Assembly (NCBI GenBank): GCA_035546335.1
Contig: DATKDP010000134.1
Span: forward strand, 1-41,279
Length of the DNA stretch: 41,279 nt
Direction: 5' to 3'
From: DATKDP01 sp035546335
Lineage (GTDB): Bacteria > Acidobacteriota > Thermoanaerobaculia > Gp7-AA8
The notes under the pieces are model-generated. The model was not told the DNA's origin and made no database searches. It was given only the letters and a program-made list of their open reading frames with translations. Position 1 is the stretch's first letter. Each line of letters begins with the position of its first letter. Shown one piece after another: positions 8,231 through 16,595 of this stretch. Made by a program: the position numbers and the translations under genes.

Positions 8231-8908
8231 TCAGCGCGGCGGACGGGGACGCGGGGGCCGAGGCTGTTGAGGGTTGGGATTGATCCCGCTCGGCGGCAGC
8301 CCGGGCTGCCCTCCCTGCGGGTTGATCTCTTTCATCAGGTCGTCGAGCGTGTAGGCCCACTCCTCGTAGCTCTCCGCACCGTTGAGCGGAACGAAGCTCT
8401 TTCCGCTGATCCCCGGACGGACTCCGACGAAAGGACCGACCTGGCTGGCTGCGCCGGGAGGAGGAGGCGGTTGCGCCTGTCCAGGCGGCCGCGGCGCTCC
8501 CGGTGCCGGTGTCGTCGCCGGTGGAACGAGAACCCAGTCGACTTCACCCGTGAGCGGATTCGGATAGAGCTGGCGCAGGACGCGCGGTTGATTCTGCTCC
8601 TCGAGCTGCTGGAGCGATACCGGCAGCGCGCCTCGCTTGCGTTGAAACTCGTAAATCGCTCGCGTGTACTGCTTCATCACCCAGATGGTCTGCAGATCGC
8701 GCTCCCTCCGCATGATGCTGGACCACATCTCGGGAATGCTGTAGGCGACCACCACGGCGATGATCGTCATCATCACGATCACCCCGGCCAGCGTGAAGCC
8801 GCGCTCCCCGCTGCGCGAGCGTCCCCGGCGATACGACGCCCGGGGATTCGCCGAGACGACGAACGGTCGCGGAGCCGCGCGGTGATCAGAGCTCGCCGTA
8901 CGGTACAT
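8231..8908 (-). CDS. Type II secretion/T4P-like pseudopilin lacking Glu5, with Pro-rich tail
   Basis: Predicted 225-residue pseudopilin. After a long basic leader of 37 residues comes the prepilin peptidase site RG/FTLAG (cleavage after Gly37), then a hydrophobic helix and an amphipathic region. Position +5 of the mature protein is Gly42 rather than the usual Glu. Among known minor pseudopilins, GspK types lack Glu5 and sit at the pseudopilus tip, so this may be the tip subunit. The middle and C-terminus are rich in Pro and Gln, with runs of PPPPPG and RPPRPRPPR. The ATG at 8908 overlaps the previous pseudopilin by 23 bp. It is the last gene of the operon. Confidence 0.8.
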   Translation of the reverse strand: MYRTASSDHRAAPRPFVVSANPRASYRRGRSRSGERGFTLAGVIVMMTIIAVVVAYSIPEMWSSIMRRERDLQTIWVMKQYTRAIYEFQRKRGALPVSLQQLEEQNQPRVLRQLYPNPLTGEVDWVLVPPATTPAPGAPRPPGQAQPPPPPGAASQVGPFVGVRPGISGKSFVPLNGAESYEEWAYTLDDLMKEINPQGGQPGLPPSGINPNPQQPRPPRPRPPR

Positions 8909-9320
8909 GGTCGAGCGTCTCTCCCTCGGCGCCGCTTTTCACGTCGATGATCCCCGGCCCGGCGCTCGAATCGGTCGGTGCCGGAAGCGACTCGTCGCTG
9001 GGATCGACCGGCACCTCGATCCAGGTCTCGGCGGAGTCGGTGATCGGGTCCTTCGGGATGAAGCGAAGATAATTCAGATCCACCAGCTCCTGGAGCGAGG
9101 TGGGGAAGCGCTGCCGGTCGGCATAGAAGTCATCGATCGCCTTGCGCATCGTCGCCAGATCGGCTCGGAGCACGTTCTCGGCCGCCTTCTTATGTGCGTG
9201 ACGGACGTTCAGAACGGCGATGCCGGCGAGAAGGCCGACGATCGTGACGACGACCAGAAGCTCGATCAGCGTGAACCCTCGCTGGTGACGCGCGCTGCTG
9301 CGATGTGGCTGACTCACCAT
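8886..9320 (-). CDS. Type II secretion pseudopilin, GspG-like
   Basis: Predicted 144-residue pseudopilin with a 15-residue basic leader, the canonical cleavage site RG/FTLIEL (mature Glu5 present) and a hydrophobic N-terminal helix. The soluble part has features of the major pseudopilin: DLATMRKAIDDFYADRQRFP, then LQELVDLNYLRFIPKDPITD. The C-terminal end is acidic. The ATG at 9320 overlaps the stop of the upstream pseudopilin gene. I take it as the GspG-like component of this operon. Confidence 0.88.
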   Translation of the reverse strand: MVSQPHRSSARHQRGFTLIELLVVVTIVGLLAGIAVLNVRHAHKKAAENVLRADLATMRKAIDDFYADRQRFPTSLQELVDLNYLRFIPKDPITDSAETWIEVPVDPSDESLPAPTDSSAGPGIIDVKSGAEGETLDHVPYGEL

Positions 9321-9787
9321 TCGTTGTACCGTGTCTTTCCGTCGAGCGACATTGCAGTCGAGCTCGAGTGAATGTCGAATACGTTGTTTCCGTCGGAGAA
9401 GGAGGAGTCGAGATTGTCCGTATTCGACTTCGTTTCCCACTCCTTCGTCCCGGTCATCGGGTCGATCAGATCTCGCGCTCTAAGAAATTTCACCTTTTTG
9501 CCGTCCATCAGCTCGACTCCCTCGACCAGCTGCTCGAGGTCCTTCGGATATTCGCCTTGACTCAGGCTCGGAGGGTCCTTGATCAGTCCCTTCACACGAA
9601 GATCGTGGTATCGGTCGATCGCATCGGTGATCTTTCTCAGCCGCCCTTTGAGCTCGATCTCCTTCTGTCGCTTCAGTCCGAACCGCGCCACCGGCAGGGC
9701 CATCGATGCGAGCAGGCCGATGATCACCACAACCGTGATCAGCTCGGCTACGGTGAATCCCTTCTGGTTGCCCGCTCTGATGATCAC
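9314..9787 (-). CDS. Type II secretion/T4P-like pseudopilin
   Basis: Predicted 157-residue pseudopilin with a short leader (MIIRAGNQKG), cleavage site KG/FTVAEL and mature Glu5. A hydrophobic helix follows, then a charged segment KRQKEIELKGRLRKITDAI and a GspG-like soluble domain (YPKDLEQL, then LIDPMTGTKEW). The start is GTG at 9787, overlapping the secretin stop as GTGA. Three consecutive pseudopilin genes follow the secretin gene. Which one is the major subunit cannot be settled from sequence alone. Confidence 0.87.
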   Translation of the reverse strand: MIIRAGNQKGFTVAELITVVVIIGLLASMALPVARFGLKRQKEIELKGRLRKITDAIDRYHDLRVKGLIKDPPSLSQGEYPKDLEQLVEGVELMDGKKVKFLRARDLIDPMTGTKEWETKSNTDNLDSSFSDGNNVFDIHSSSTAMSLDGKTRYNEW

Positions 9788-12180
9788 TGCACCTCGACTC
9801 GGCCGCCGGCGATCGCTGCCTCGATCGCGGCACCACTTCGGTTGATGAAAGCGATCGGCTCGACCACCAGGAGGCTCTGTCCTGTTCCCGTTCCTCGCAC
9901 GCGCAGCGAGATCACTTCGCCGCCGGAGAGAAACTCGAGCGGATTGCCATCGCTGGAGGTCACGACGACTCGTCCTGCGGCAGAATCGACGCGGATGACC
10001 GGCGGCGCGAGCGGGTCGACTTTCATCGCCACACCGACCGACGCCGTCTCGATCATGACGCTCCGGGGGTCATAGCGGAGCGAGATGGTCTCGGTCCTCA
10101 GTCCATCGAGATCCATGCCGACGATCGTCCAGGACCTCTCCTCTCCCGGTCGCAGGATCACCGAGGTCGGCTGGGGCGCGATCCTCGGGGAAAACGAGAT
10201 CATGTAATTCTGCTCCTGCGTCTGCGGCCGGCGGTTTCCGCTCGGCGGCGGCGGCGGCGGTGCCTGGCGGAACGGATCGGTGGGAGCGGATCCCCCCATC
10301 GGGGCGACTCCCGGGATGTTGACCGGCGCCGGCGGCGGCTGCTCGCCCGCCTCCATCTCCTCCTCTTCTCCCTCCGCGGGCGGTGGAGCGACTGCCGGAT
10401 TGGGGAAGTTGTTGAAGGGATCGACACCCGTCGCCGATTCCAGTCTCGGAGAGACTCCGCGGAAGGTCATGTTGTTCTGCGTCCCTACCCAGAGGGGCGA
10501 CAGGTCGTCCTCGGTGATGTCGGGAATCCGAATGACGTGAGGCGTCATGGTCAGAACCAGATCGGTGTTCGCTGAATCTTTTCTCTCGCGGGAGAAGAGC
10601 TTCCCGAGAACCGGAAGGTCGGAGATGAAGGGGATGCCGTTGTCGGAGACCGATTCGTCCTTGCGGATCAATCCGGCGAGGAAATTCGTCTCTCCGTCCT
10701 TGAGGCGGATCGTCGACTCGATGGTTCTGGTGCCGATGATCGGCTGAGGCGGCGAGGTTCCGGTGGCGAACCCAGCGAGATTCGACACCTCGACCGTCAG
10801 CTTCAGTGTGACTTCGCGGTTGTGATGAACGCGCGGTTCGATCGAGATCTTGATGCCCACGTCCTGATATTGAAATGAGGTGACCGGCGCGAACGTATTT
10901 CCCGTTCCCGGACTCGCGCTGGTGAACGTCGAGACCGGCACCGGGATCCGCTGGCCGATGTGGAGGCTCGCCTTTTCACCTTCCGAGATCCGAAGCTGCG
11001 GCTTGGCCAGGAGCTGTGCGTCGGTGCTGGTCTTCAGAAAGCCGTAGAGGATGGAAGGAACATTGAGCGTCCAGCTGAACGGCCCTAGATCGCGAAACTG
11101 ATCGATGCGGAGGCTGGTCACGGGTGCTCCCTCGGCGTCGACAAGCGACTGAAGCGGGGTGAAAGGACTCACCGAGCCGGCATTGACGAGTTGGAGGCCG
11201 ATCTCGCGCCCGCGGGTGACGTCCATCTGCAGGAGCTCGACGTCGACGACGACTTCCGACTTCGCCTTGTCGTTCGCCTCGATGATCTTTTCGGCGATCC
11301 GAACCCGGTCGGCGGTATCGCGGATGGTGATGGCATTGAGAGCCTTCAGGGGAAAGACGTTCCTGGCCTCGATCATCGTCCGGACGACGTTGGTCACCTG
11401 CTCGGCATCGCCGTTGGAGAGGTAGAACGTGCGGATCACGAGATCTTCATACTCGCGTCGCATCTGTGGATTGTTGGGAACGACGATGATCGTCTTCTCG
11501 TCGAGGACCTTGTAGAAGTGATTCGACGCCTGCATCACGCGCTCGAGCGCCTGCTGCGCCGTGACGTCGCGAAGCTCGATGGTGATCCGCTCGTCGTCCT
11601 TCACGCTCTGATCGAAGACGACGTTGATGCCGAACGCATTGCCCAGCGACCGATAGATGTCCTTAACCGCCGTCGGTTTCGGGAAGACCAGCGAGATCGG
11701 CTCGTTCGAGGAGGGGTTCAGGTCCGGCGGCTGCGCTTTGGTCACGGCGCGCTTCTTCATCGCGTCGAGAGTTCCGCTGCTGGCAGCGCTCGACAGCTCT
11801 CGAATCTCGGCGACCGATTTGGCCAGTTGCACGGCGGCGAACTGGTTGGTCGGATCGAGCTTGATGGTCAGCTCGAACTCGATCGCCGCGAGCTGAAGCA
11901 GCTGCAACCGGCTGACCACCGGCGTCGACTTGTCCTCCGCCGAGGCCCGCAGCGACTTTCCCTTGTCGAAGTGAACGCGCGAGGCTTCGAGCTTCGCACG
12001 CTGCAGCGAAATCCTGTACCGCAGGTTGTTCGGGTCGATCTCCAGCGCTTTCGAATACGCCACGACCGCGTTGTCCCAGTTCTGAAGCGTCTCCTGCTCC
12101 TTCGCCTGCTGAAAGGCGCGATAGCTCGTACAGGAAGCGAGCGAGAGGCAAACAAGCAGTGCCGCGATGAGTCGTTTCAT
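9784..12180 (-). CDS. gspD: Secretin (GspD/PilQ-type) lipoprotein with N-terminal TPR and C-terminal cohesin-like domain
   Basis: Predicted 798-residue outer-membrane channel. A lipoprotein signal ends in LASC with Cys17. Residues about 20-75 form a TPR-like pair (WDNAVVAYSKALEIDPNN). STN/N0 and N1 secretin domains follow (about 175-350, with GINVVFDQSVKDDERITIELRD split over them). The secretin core runs to about 590 (AKPQLRISEGEKASLHIGQR and the terminal VLTMTPHVIR). A Pro/Glu-rich linker follows, and residues about 663-798 form a cohesin-like beta domain. Secretins normally end near the core or in a small S domain, so the cohesin-like tail is unusual. It follows the PilP-like gene after a gap of 107 bp and precedes three pseudopilin genes. 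Confidence 0.92.
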   Translation of the reverse strand: MKRLIAALLVCLSLASCTSYRAFQQAKEQETLQNWDNAVVAYSKALEIDPNNLRYRISLQRAKLEASRVHFDKGKSLRASAEDKSTPVVSRLQLLQLAAIEFELTIKLDPTNQFAAVQLAKSVAEIRELSSAASSGTLDAMKKRAVTKAQPPDLNPSSNEPISLVFPKPTAVKDIYRSLGNAFGINVVFDQSVKDDERITIELRDVTAQQALERVMQASNHFYKVLDEKTIIVVPNNPQMRREYEDLVIRTFYLSNGDAEQVTNVVRTMIEARNVFPLKALNAITIRDTADRVRIAEKIIEANDKAKSEVVVDVELLQMDVTRGREIGLQLVNAGSVSPFTPLQSLVDAEGAPVTSLRIDQFRDLGPFSWTLNVPSILYGFLKTSTDAQLLAKPQLRISEGEKASLHIGQRIPVPVSTFTSASPGTGNTFAPVTSFQYQDVGIKISIEPRVHHNREVTLKLTVEVSNLAGFATGTSPPQPIIGTRTIESTIRLKDGETNFLAGLIRKDESVSDNGIPFISDLPVLGKLFSRERKDSANTDLVLTMTPHVIRIPDITEDDLSPLWVGTQNNMTFRGVSPRLESATGVDPFNNFPNPAVAPPPAEGEEEEMEAGEQPPPAPVNIPGVAPMGGSAPTDPFRQAPPPPPPSGNRRPQTQEQNYMISFSPRIAPQPTSVILRPGEERSWTIVGMDLDGLRTETISLRYDPRSVMIETASVGVAMKVDPLAPPVIRVDSAAGRVVVTSSDGNPLEFLSGGEVISLRVRGTGTGQSLLVVEPIAFINRSGAAIEAAIAGGRVEVQ

Positions 12181-12287
12181 TTCGGTGGTCTCTCTTCCTT
12201 TCGGGCAGCTACCCGCCCTTCACATCGACTGGACTGCCTGGTGTGTTCCTCTTCGCTCTTCTTCTGACGAAGAATCTGCCGCAAATG

Positions 12288-12941
12288 TCACCGTCCACCT
12301 CCGACGGGGATGCGAATCCGCTCATCCGGAGGAAATCCGACGAAGCCTATGTCGACCGATTCGATTCCGATGGAGCGGAGAATGAATCGACCCGCGAAGG
12401 TTTGCCCGACGCGAACGTTGACGATCTCGTCGCCGGAGGAAAAGACGGCGATCGGCCGGTCGACCGGGCCGAATGTCCCGAGGTAGCGATAGGTGAACTG
12501 GGGGGGGACCGGTGGCGGCGGAGGCGGCGCAATGATCGGACCTTCCTGACATGCGTCACCGACTCCATTTCGGTCGATATCCGTTTGGTCGGGGTTGTAG
12601 ACGTCGGGACAGTTGTCCGCGTAGTCCGGAATCCCGTCCTTGTCGCGGTCGGGAGGCGCGATGGGCTTTGGTGGTGGTGGTGGCGGCGGTGGAGGCGGCT
12701 CGTAGAAGGCGAACAGGTTCCGGGTGCTCTTGAACGAGCCGGTCACCGGCTCGAGCCATTCGGTTCGAATCGGCTCCACGTCGCTCTCGACGACTGCTCG
12801 CCCCTGGGTCGAAGGACGCGGGCGCGGGCTCGCCTGGGCCGGCTGCAGCCCGTTGTCCGAAAAGGCGAGCGTATAGATGGCGAAGAACGCGATGGCCACC
12901 GCTCCGAGAACCGCCCATGGCTTCCAGCTCGCCCAGTCCAT
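12288..12941 (-). CDS. PilP/GspC-like inner-membrane protein with thrombospondin type-3 repeat
   Basis: Predicted 217-residue protein. There is one membrane helix at about 9-27, then a flexible region, a run of ten prolines at 82-91, a TSP3-like calcium-binding repeat at 98-131 (DRDKDGIPDYADNC, then NPDQTDIDRNGVGDAC), a second Pro-rich stretch and a C-terminal beta domain at about 150-215 (YRYLGTFGPVDRPIAVF, then VGQTFAGRFILRSIG) resembling the PilP/GspC homology region that contacts the secretin. Position between pilO and the secretin supports the PilP role. The ATG at 12941 overlaps the pilO stop as TGATG. A longer reading upstream would duplicate pilO in another frame and was rejected. Confidence 0.8.
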   Translation of the reverse strand: MDWASWKPWAVLGAVAIAFFAIYTLAFSDNGLQPAQASPRPRPSTQGRAVVESDVEPIRTEWLEPVTGSFKSTRNLFAFYEPPPPPPPPPPKPIAPPDRDKDGIPDYADNCPDVYNPDQTDIDRNGVGDACQEGPIIAPPPPPPVPPQFTYRYLGTFGPVDRPIAVFSSGDEIVNVRVGQTFAGRFILRSIGIESVDIGFVGFPPDERIRIPVGGGR

Positions 12942-13507
12942 CAGATCCTGCTTTTTCCTTCCTCGTCGCGGAACATCGTCCTCAGATGGAGGCTCAGATT
13001 GAGGGTCCGGCCGTCTCCTCCCGTTTCCGCAAGAGAGATCGCGTCGATGGTCACGAACTGCTTCGAGAGCTCGATCATGTTGATCAACTGGCGAACTCTT
13101 GGATACGTTCCCTGAACCGAGAAGACGATTCCCATCGATTTCGCGCTGGCCTCCTTCTTCTGATCCGCCAGATTGTAATTGACCGTTTGAGGAACGAGCT
13201 GACTCCGGACGGCTAGACTCCGCACCTCCCGCAGAAGCGTGGTCAGTCGCTCTTCCGGAGTCGACCACCACTCCTCATAGACGAGTTGGATGTCGGAGAC
13301 GACCTGCCGGTAGCGCTGGAAGCGGCGCTCCAGCTCCGCTCGGCGGGCAGTCGCTTCCACCAGACGGGCCTCGGCGTCGGCCAGCCGGCTCTCGAGATCG
13401 TTCACCCGCTCCTCGTAACGGACACGGTAGGTGAGAAAGAAGATCGCGTTCAGCAGCAAAAGGCCGGCGAGCGTCGTCAGAAGCGGGCGTTTCTCTTTCC
13501 AGATCAT
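12941..13507 (-). CDS. pilO: PilO-like inner-membrane assembly protein
   Basis: Predicted 188-residue bitopic protein: a short cytoplasmic N-terminus, a membrane helix at about 10-27, a long coiled coil at about 30-75 and a periplasmic ferredoxin-like domain (VFSVQGTYPRVRQLINMIE, then FVTIDAISL). This is the PilO/GspM fold pattern. Start and stop overlap its neighbours (ATGA with pilN, TGATG with the PilP-like gene). It should form the periplasmic ring scaffold with PilN and the PilP-like protein. Confidence 0.85.
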   Translation of the reverse strand: MIWKEKRPLLTTLAGLLLLNAIFFLTYRVRYEERVNDLESRLADAEARLVEATARRAELERRFQRYRQVVSDIQLVYEEWWSTPEERLTTLLREVRSLAVRSQLVPQTVNYNLADQKKEASAKSMGIVFSVQGTYPRVRQLINMIELSKQFVTIDAISLAETGGDGRTLNLSLHLRTMFRDEEGKSRI

Positions 13508-14079
13508 CGCGCCAGCACCTCCGCGGCTGGAGCGTAGTCAGCCCGCAGATTGAAGAAGAACTGCCCATCCCGCTCGGTCTGCGACTGCGGGAAGGGGCGG
13601 GAGAAGTGGGGGTCGGCATTCATCCGGTCGATCAGCGAGACGATCCCGTCGTAGTTCTTCGCTACACACGACATCTGAAGATGCGTCTCTCCGTTCTCGT
13701 CGACGTTGGGGTTGAGGGACACGAGGCGGACGTCCGCGGGAAAGACGCGCTCGAGCCGGTCGAGAAGCTGGGTCCAGGAAAAGGCCCGCTCGGCGATCTG
13801 CAGATTGATGAAGGTCGCTTCCCGGTTCAGCGAAGCGATGTCGACACTGCTGAGCTTCTCGTCGGCGGCCGATGCCTTCTGCTGCTCTTCCCGGATCTTC
13901 GCCTCGGTCAGCTCGATCTTCTCGCGAGTCTCGCTGGTGTTGACGAAGTATCGGTATGCGGTCTGAAGGTTGTAGACCATCAGGATCGCCGTCAGAACCG
14001 CCAGGACTGCAGCCACGGCATAGACGGGCCGGTAGTCGCGATAGGGTCTCGACGCCAGATTGAGATGAATGACTTTCAA
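13504..14079 (-). CDS. pilN: PilN-like inner-membrane assembly protein
   Basis: Predicted 191-residue bitopic protein. The N-terminus KVIHLNLASRPYRDYRP matches the short cytoplasmic PilN motif (INLxxxP-type) that docks on PilM. A membrane helix (about 19-38), a coiled coil (about 45-80) and a periplasmic domain follow. It overlaps pilM by four bases (ATGA) and pilO by four bases. In the T2SS naming it corresponds to the C-terminal part of GspL. Confidence 0.87.
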   Translation of the reverse strand: MKVIHLNLASRPYRDYRPVYAVAAVLAVLTAILMVYNLQTAYRYFVNTSETREKIELTEAKIREEQQKASAADEKLSSVDIASLNREATFINLQIAERAFSWTQLLDRLERVFPADVRLVSLNPNVDENGETHLQMSCVAKNYDGIVSLIDRMNADPHFSRPFPQSQTERDGQFFFNLRADYAPAAEVLAR

Positions 14080-14975
14080 GCTGTGAACACTCCCGTGCAG
14101 GCGACGAGCTCCGATTCGATTGTCGTCGCCGAGACCGAGTCGGCGAGCTCCGCATGGTCCCCGAGCGACACCCGTTGTGCCGCTGCTCCAAACTCTTTTT
14201 CGATCAGCTCACTGACGCTCCGATCGATCTCGTTGCCGGCGATGTAGCACCGGCCGACCTTTTCGATCTGGAGCGAGCTGCGGAGATACGAGGCGGAGAG
14301 ACGGATCTCTTGGAGCAGCGTCCGCTCGCCGTTCAACTGGCGCGACCGAATGAACAGAGGGGTGGTTCCTCTGAAGAGTCCGGTCGTGAAGTCGCGCTTG
14401 CGGAAGTAGAGAAAGAGCCGTTCCTGATCCGTCGGTTGCTCGCGGGCTACGATTGCATTCCAGAGATTCAGGCCGATCGATTCGATCAGCGCGATGTCGA
14501 TTCCTTCGTTCCTGAAGATCTGCTCGAGCTGCCGGATGCTCTTCTCCAGAGCGGCGACAACGAGCACGCGGATCTTTCCGTTCGCATCGATCTGCTCCCA
14601 CGCCATCCGGAACTCCTCCGGCCGCATCGGAAGCGTGCGCTTCAACCCCCACCGCACCATCTCCTCGCTTTCGCTTCTGCGCTGAGGGAGGGAGGCGAGC
14701 TCGATGATGTTCATCCTGAACCAGGTGTCGGGGAGGAGGACCGAGGCGGCATCGAGCCGTCCCTGCTCGGCCCTGACGCGCCGCAGCGCTCCGGCGATCG
14801 CATCGGCATTGTTCGGGGCCGGAGTGATGCCCACGCTGAACGAGTCGGCCGCGAGAGCATGGGTTTTCGCCCTGACGATCTGCGGACCTCGCCGTCCGCG
14901 CTCGATCCGTGCATGGAGCAGCGAGTCATTGTCGAAGACGAGAACGTCGGGCGGAAACGTGTTGAGAAAGCTCAT
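14076..14975 (-). CDS. pilM: PilM/GspL-like actin-fold cytoplasmic protein
   Basis: Predicted 299-residue soluble protein. It begins MSFLNTFPPDVLVFDNDSL, shows an actin-like arrangement (RFRMNIIELASLP-type segment, then VRWGLKRTLPM as in PilM pilus assembly proteins), and a C-terminal segment EIRLSASYLRSSLQIEKVG, then CYIAGNE. PilM docks the PilN tail and couples the cytoplasmic ATPase to the envelope ring. The start is the ATG at 14975, overlapping the gspE stop as ATGA; the reading frame is open further upstream but that stretch lies inside gspE and is not PilM-like. The divergent sequence makes family-level assignment firm but subtype uncertain. Confidence 0.83.
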   Translation of the reverse strand: MSFLNTFPPDVLVFDNDSLLHARIERGRRGPQIVRAKTHALAADSFSVGITPAPNNADAIAGALRRVRAEQGRLDAASVLLPDTWFRMNIIELASLPQRRSESEEMVRWGLKRTLPMRPEEFRMAWEQIDANGKIRVLVVAALEKSIRQLEQIFRNEGIDIALIESIGLNLWNAIVAREQPTDQERLFLYFRKRDFTTGLFRGTTPLFIRSRQLNGERTLLQEIRLSASYLRSSLQIEKVGRCYIAGNEIDRSVSELIEKEFGAAAQRVSLGDHAELADSVSATTIESELVACTGVFTA

Positions 14976-16591
14976 TCGACGAAGGTCACCTTGTTGATCT
15001 CGCGCAGCGTGGTCCGTCCTTCGACGACCTTCCTGACTGCTGCCTCGCGGAGGAAGACCATTCCTTCCTCCTTCGCGGCGCGTTTGATCTCCGATGCCGG
15101 CCTTTTGTCCAGAATCATCCCTCGGATCTCGTCGGAAAGATCGAGAAGCTCCGCGATTGCCAGCCGCCCGTGGAACCCGGTGCCGTTGCACTCGAGGCAG
15201 CCGCCCCCCTCGTAGAAGACCTTCGATTGGTAGTCGAGACCGAGTCCCGACTCCTCGAGGAAGGAATCGGGGTAGCGTACTTCCTGCCTGCAGTACTCGC
15301 AGATTCTCCGCACCAGACGCTGGGCCAGCACGCAATTGAGCGCCGAAACGAAGTTGTAGAGCTCGACTTTCATGTTGAGAAAGCGGCCGAGAACGTCGAC
15401 GACGTTGTTGGCATGGACGGTGGTGAAGACGAGGTGTCCGGTGAGCGCAGACTGGACCGCGATCTGCGCCGTCTCCTCGTCACGAATTTCTCCGACCATG
15501 ATCTTGTCGGGATCGTGACGCAGGATGGCGCGCAGTCCGCGTGCGAACGTCAATCCCTTCTTTTCGTTGACCGGGATCTGCGTGATTCCGCGGAGCTGAT
15601 ATTCGACTGGATCCTCGATGGTGATGATCTTGTCCTCGTGCGATTGGATTTCGGAGAGTGCCGCGTAGAGCGTCGTCGTCTTTCCCGATCCGGTCGGCCC
15701 GGTGACCAGCACCATGCCGTACGGCTCCTTGATGAACTTACGGAATTTCACCAGCATGTCGTCGTCGAACCCCAGAACGTCCAGGCGGAGATCTTTGAAC
15801 TCCTTGTTCGCCGATTCCTTGTCGAGAATACGGATCACCGAGTCCTCGCCGTGAACGGTCGGAACGATCGACACGCGGAAGTCGATGGTTCGCCCGGTGA
15901 TTCGAAGCTTGAAACGGCCGTCCTGGGGAACGCGCTTTTCCGCGATGTCGAGCTCCGACATGACCTTGACGCGCGAGATGATGGTCGAGTGATGCTTCTT
16001 GTCGATGGGGTCGAGTGCCTGATAGAGAACGCCGTCGATCCGGTACTTGACGACCACCTCGCTGTCGCGCGTCTCGATGTGAATGTCGGAAGCGCGGCGC
16101 TGAATCGCATTGAACACGATCGAGTCGACCAGCTTGATGATCGGCGAGGCCTCCTGCTGGGTGATGCTGTCGATGGTCAGGGTTCCTTCGCCGTCTTCAT
16201 CCTCTCCGATGATCTGAAGGCGGAACCCTTCGGTCGCCTCGTCGAGCACGCGCTGCGTCGATTCCGATCGCTGGAGCTTTTCCCTGATTGCCGAGGGGGC
16301 CGCCACCTTCACCCGAACCGGCGCGTGAAGCAGCAGCTCGAGCTCGTCGATCTTGAGCACGTCCGTCGGATCGCCGATCACCACCACCACGTGGCCGTTC
16401 TCGCGCCTCTCGGGAATGAACTGATAGCGGATCATCATCTCCAGCGGAACTTCCCGAAAGAGGGAGTGATCGACCTGAAAATGTTCGAGGTCGACGTACT
16501 CGAAGCCGTACCGCTCCGCGACCTCTTTCGCATGCGTGGTTTCAGCGGACTCGCCGGTACGGGTGTAGAGAATCGGATTCTTTTCGGTCAT
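14972..16591 (-). CDS. gspE: GspE/PilB-type secretion/pilus assembly ATPase
   Basis: Predicted 539-residue hexameric ATPase that drives pseudopilus or pilus assembly. An N1-type domain (about 1-120) is followed by the N2 domain with ASDIHIETRDS, then the Walker A motif GPTGSGKTTT (about 298-307), Asp box ITIEDPVEYQ, Walker B region IMVGEIRDEETA and His box ALTGHLVFTTVHAN. A tetracysteine zinc site is at 431/434 and 465/468 (CEYC, CLEC), typical of GspE and PilB but not PilT. Start ATG 16591 lies 4 bp after the gspF stop. No retraction ATPase (PilT) is encoded nearby, in line with a secretion function. Confidence 0.96.
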   Translation of the reverse strand: MTEKNPILYTRTGESAETTHAKEVAERYGFEYVDLEHFQVDHSLFREVPLEMMIRYQFIPERRENGHVVVVIGDPTDVLKIDELELLLHAPVRVKVAAPSAIREKLQRSESTQRVLDEATEGFRLQIIGEDEDGEGTLTIDSITQQEASPIIKLVDSIVFNAIQRRASDIHIETRDSEVVVKYRIDGVLYQALDPIDKKHHSTIISRVKVMSELDIAEKRVPQDGRFKLRITGRTIDFRVSIVPTVHGEDSVIRILDKESANKEFKDLRLDVLGFDDDMLVKFRKFIKEPYGMVLVTGPTGSGKTTTLYAALSEIQSHEDKIITIEDPVEYQLRGITQIPVNEKKGLTFARGLRAILRHDPDKIMVGEIRDEETAQIAVQSALTGHLVFTTVHANNVVDVLGRFLNMKVELYNFVSALNCVLAQRLVRRICEYCRQEVRYPDSFLEESGLGLDYQSKVFYEGGGCLECNGTGFHGRLAIAELLDLSDEIRGMILDKRPASEIKRAAKEEGMVFLREAAVRKVVEGRTTLREINKVTFVE

Positions 16592-16595
16592 CTGG

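Noticed and set aside
12942..13271. Longer N-terminus for the PilP-like protein
   Set aside because: The extra 110 residues are pilO read in another frame; the ATG at 12941 directly precedes a membrane helix and overlaps the pilO stop.
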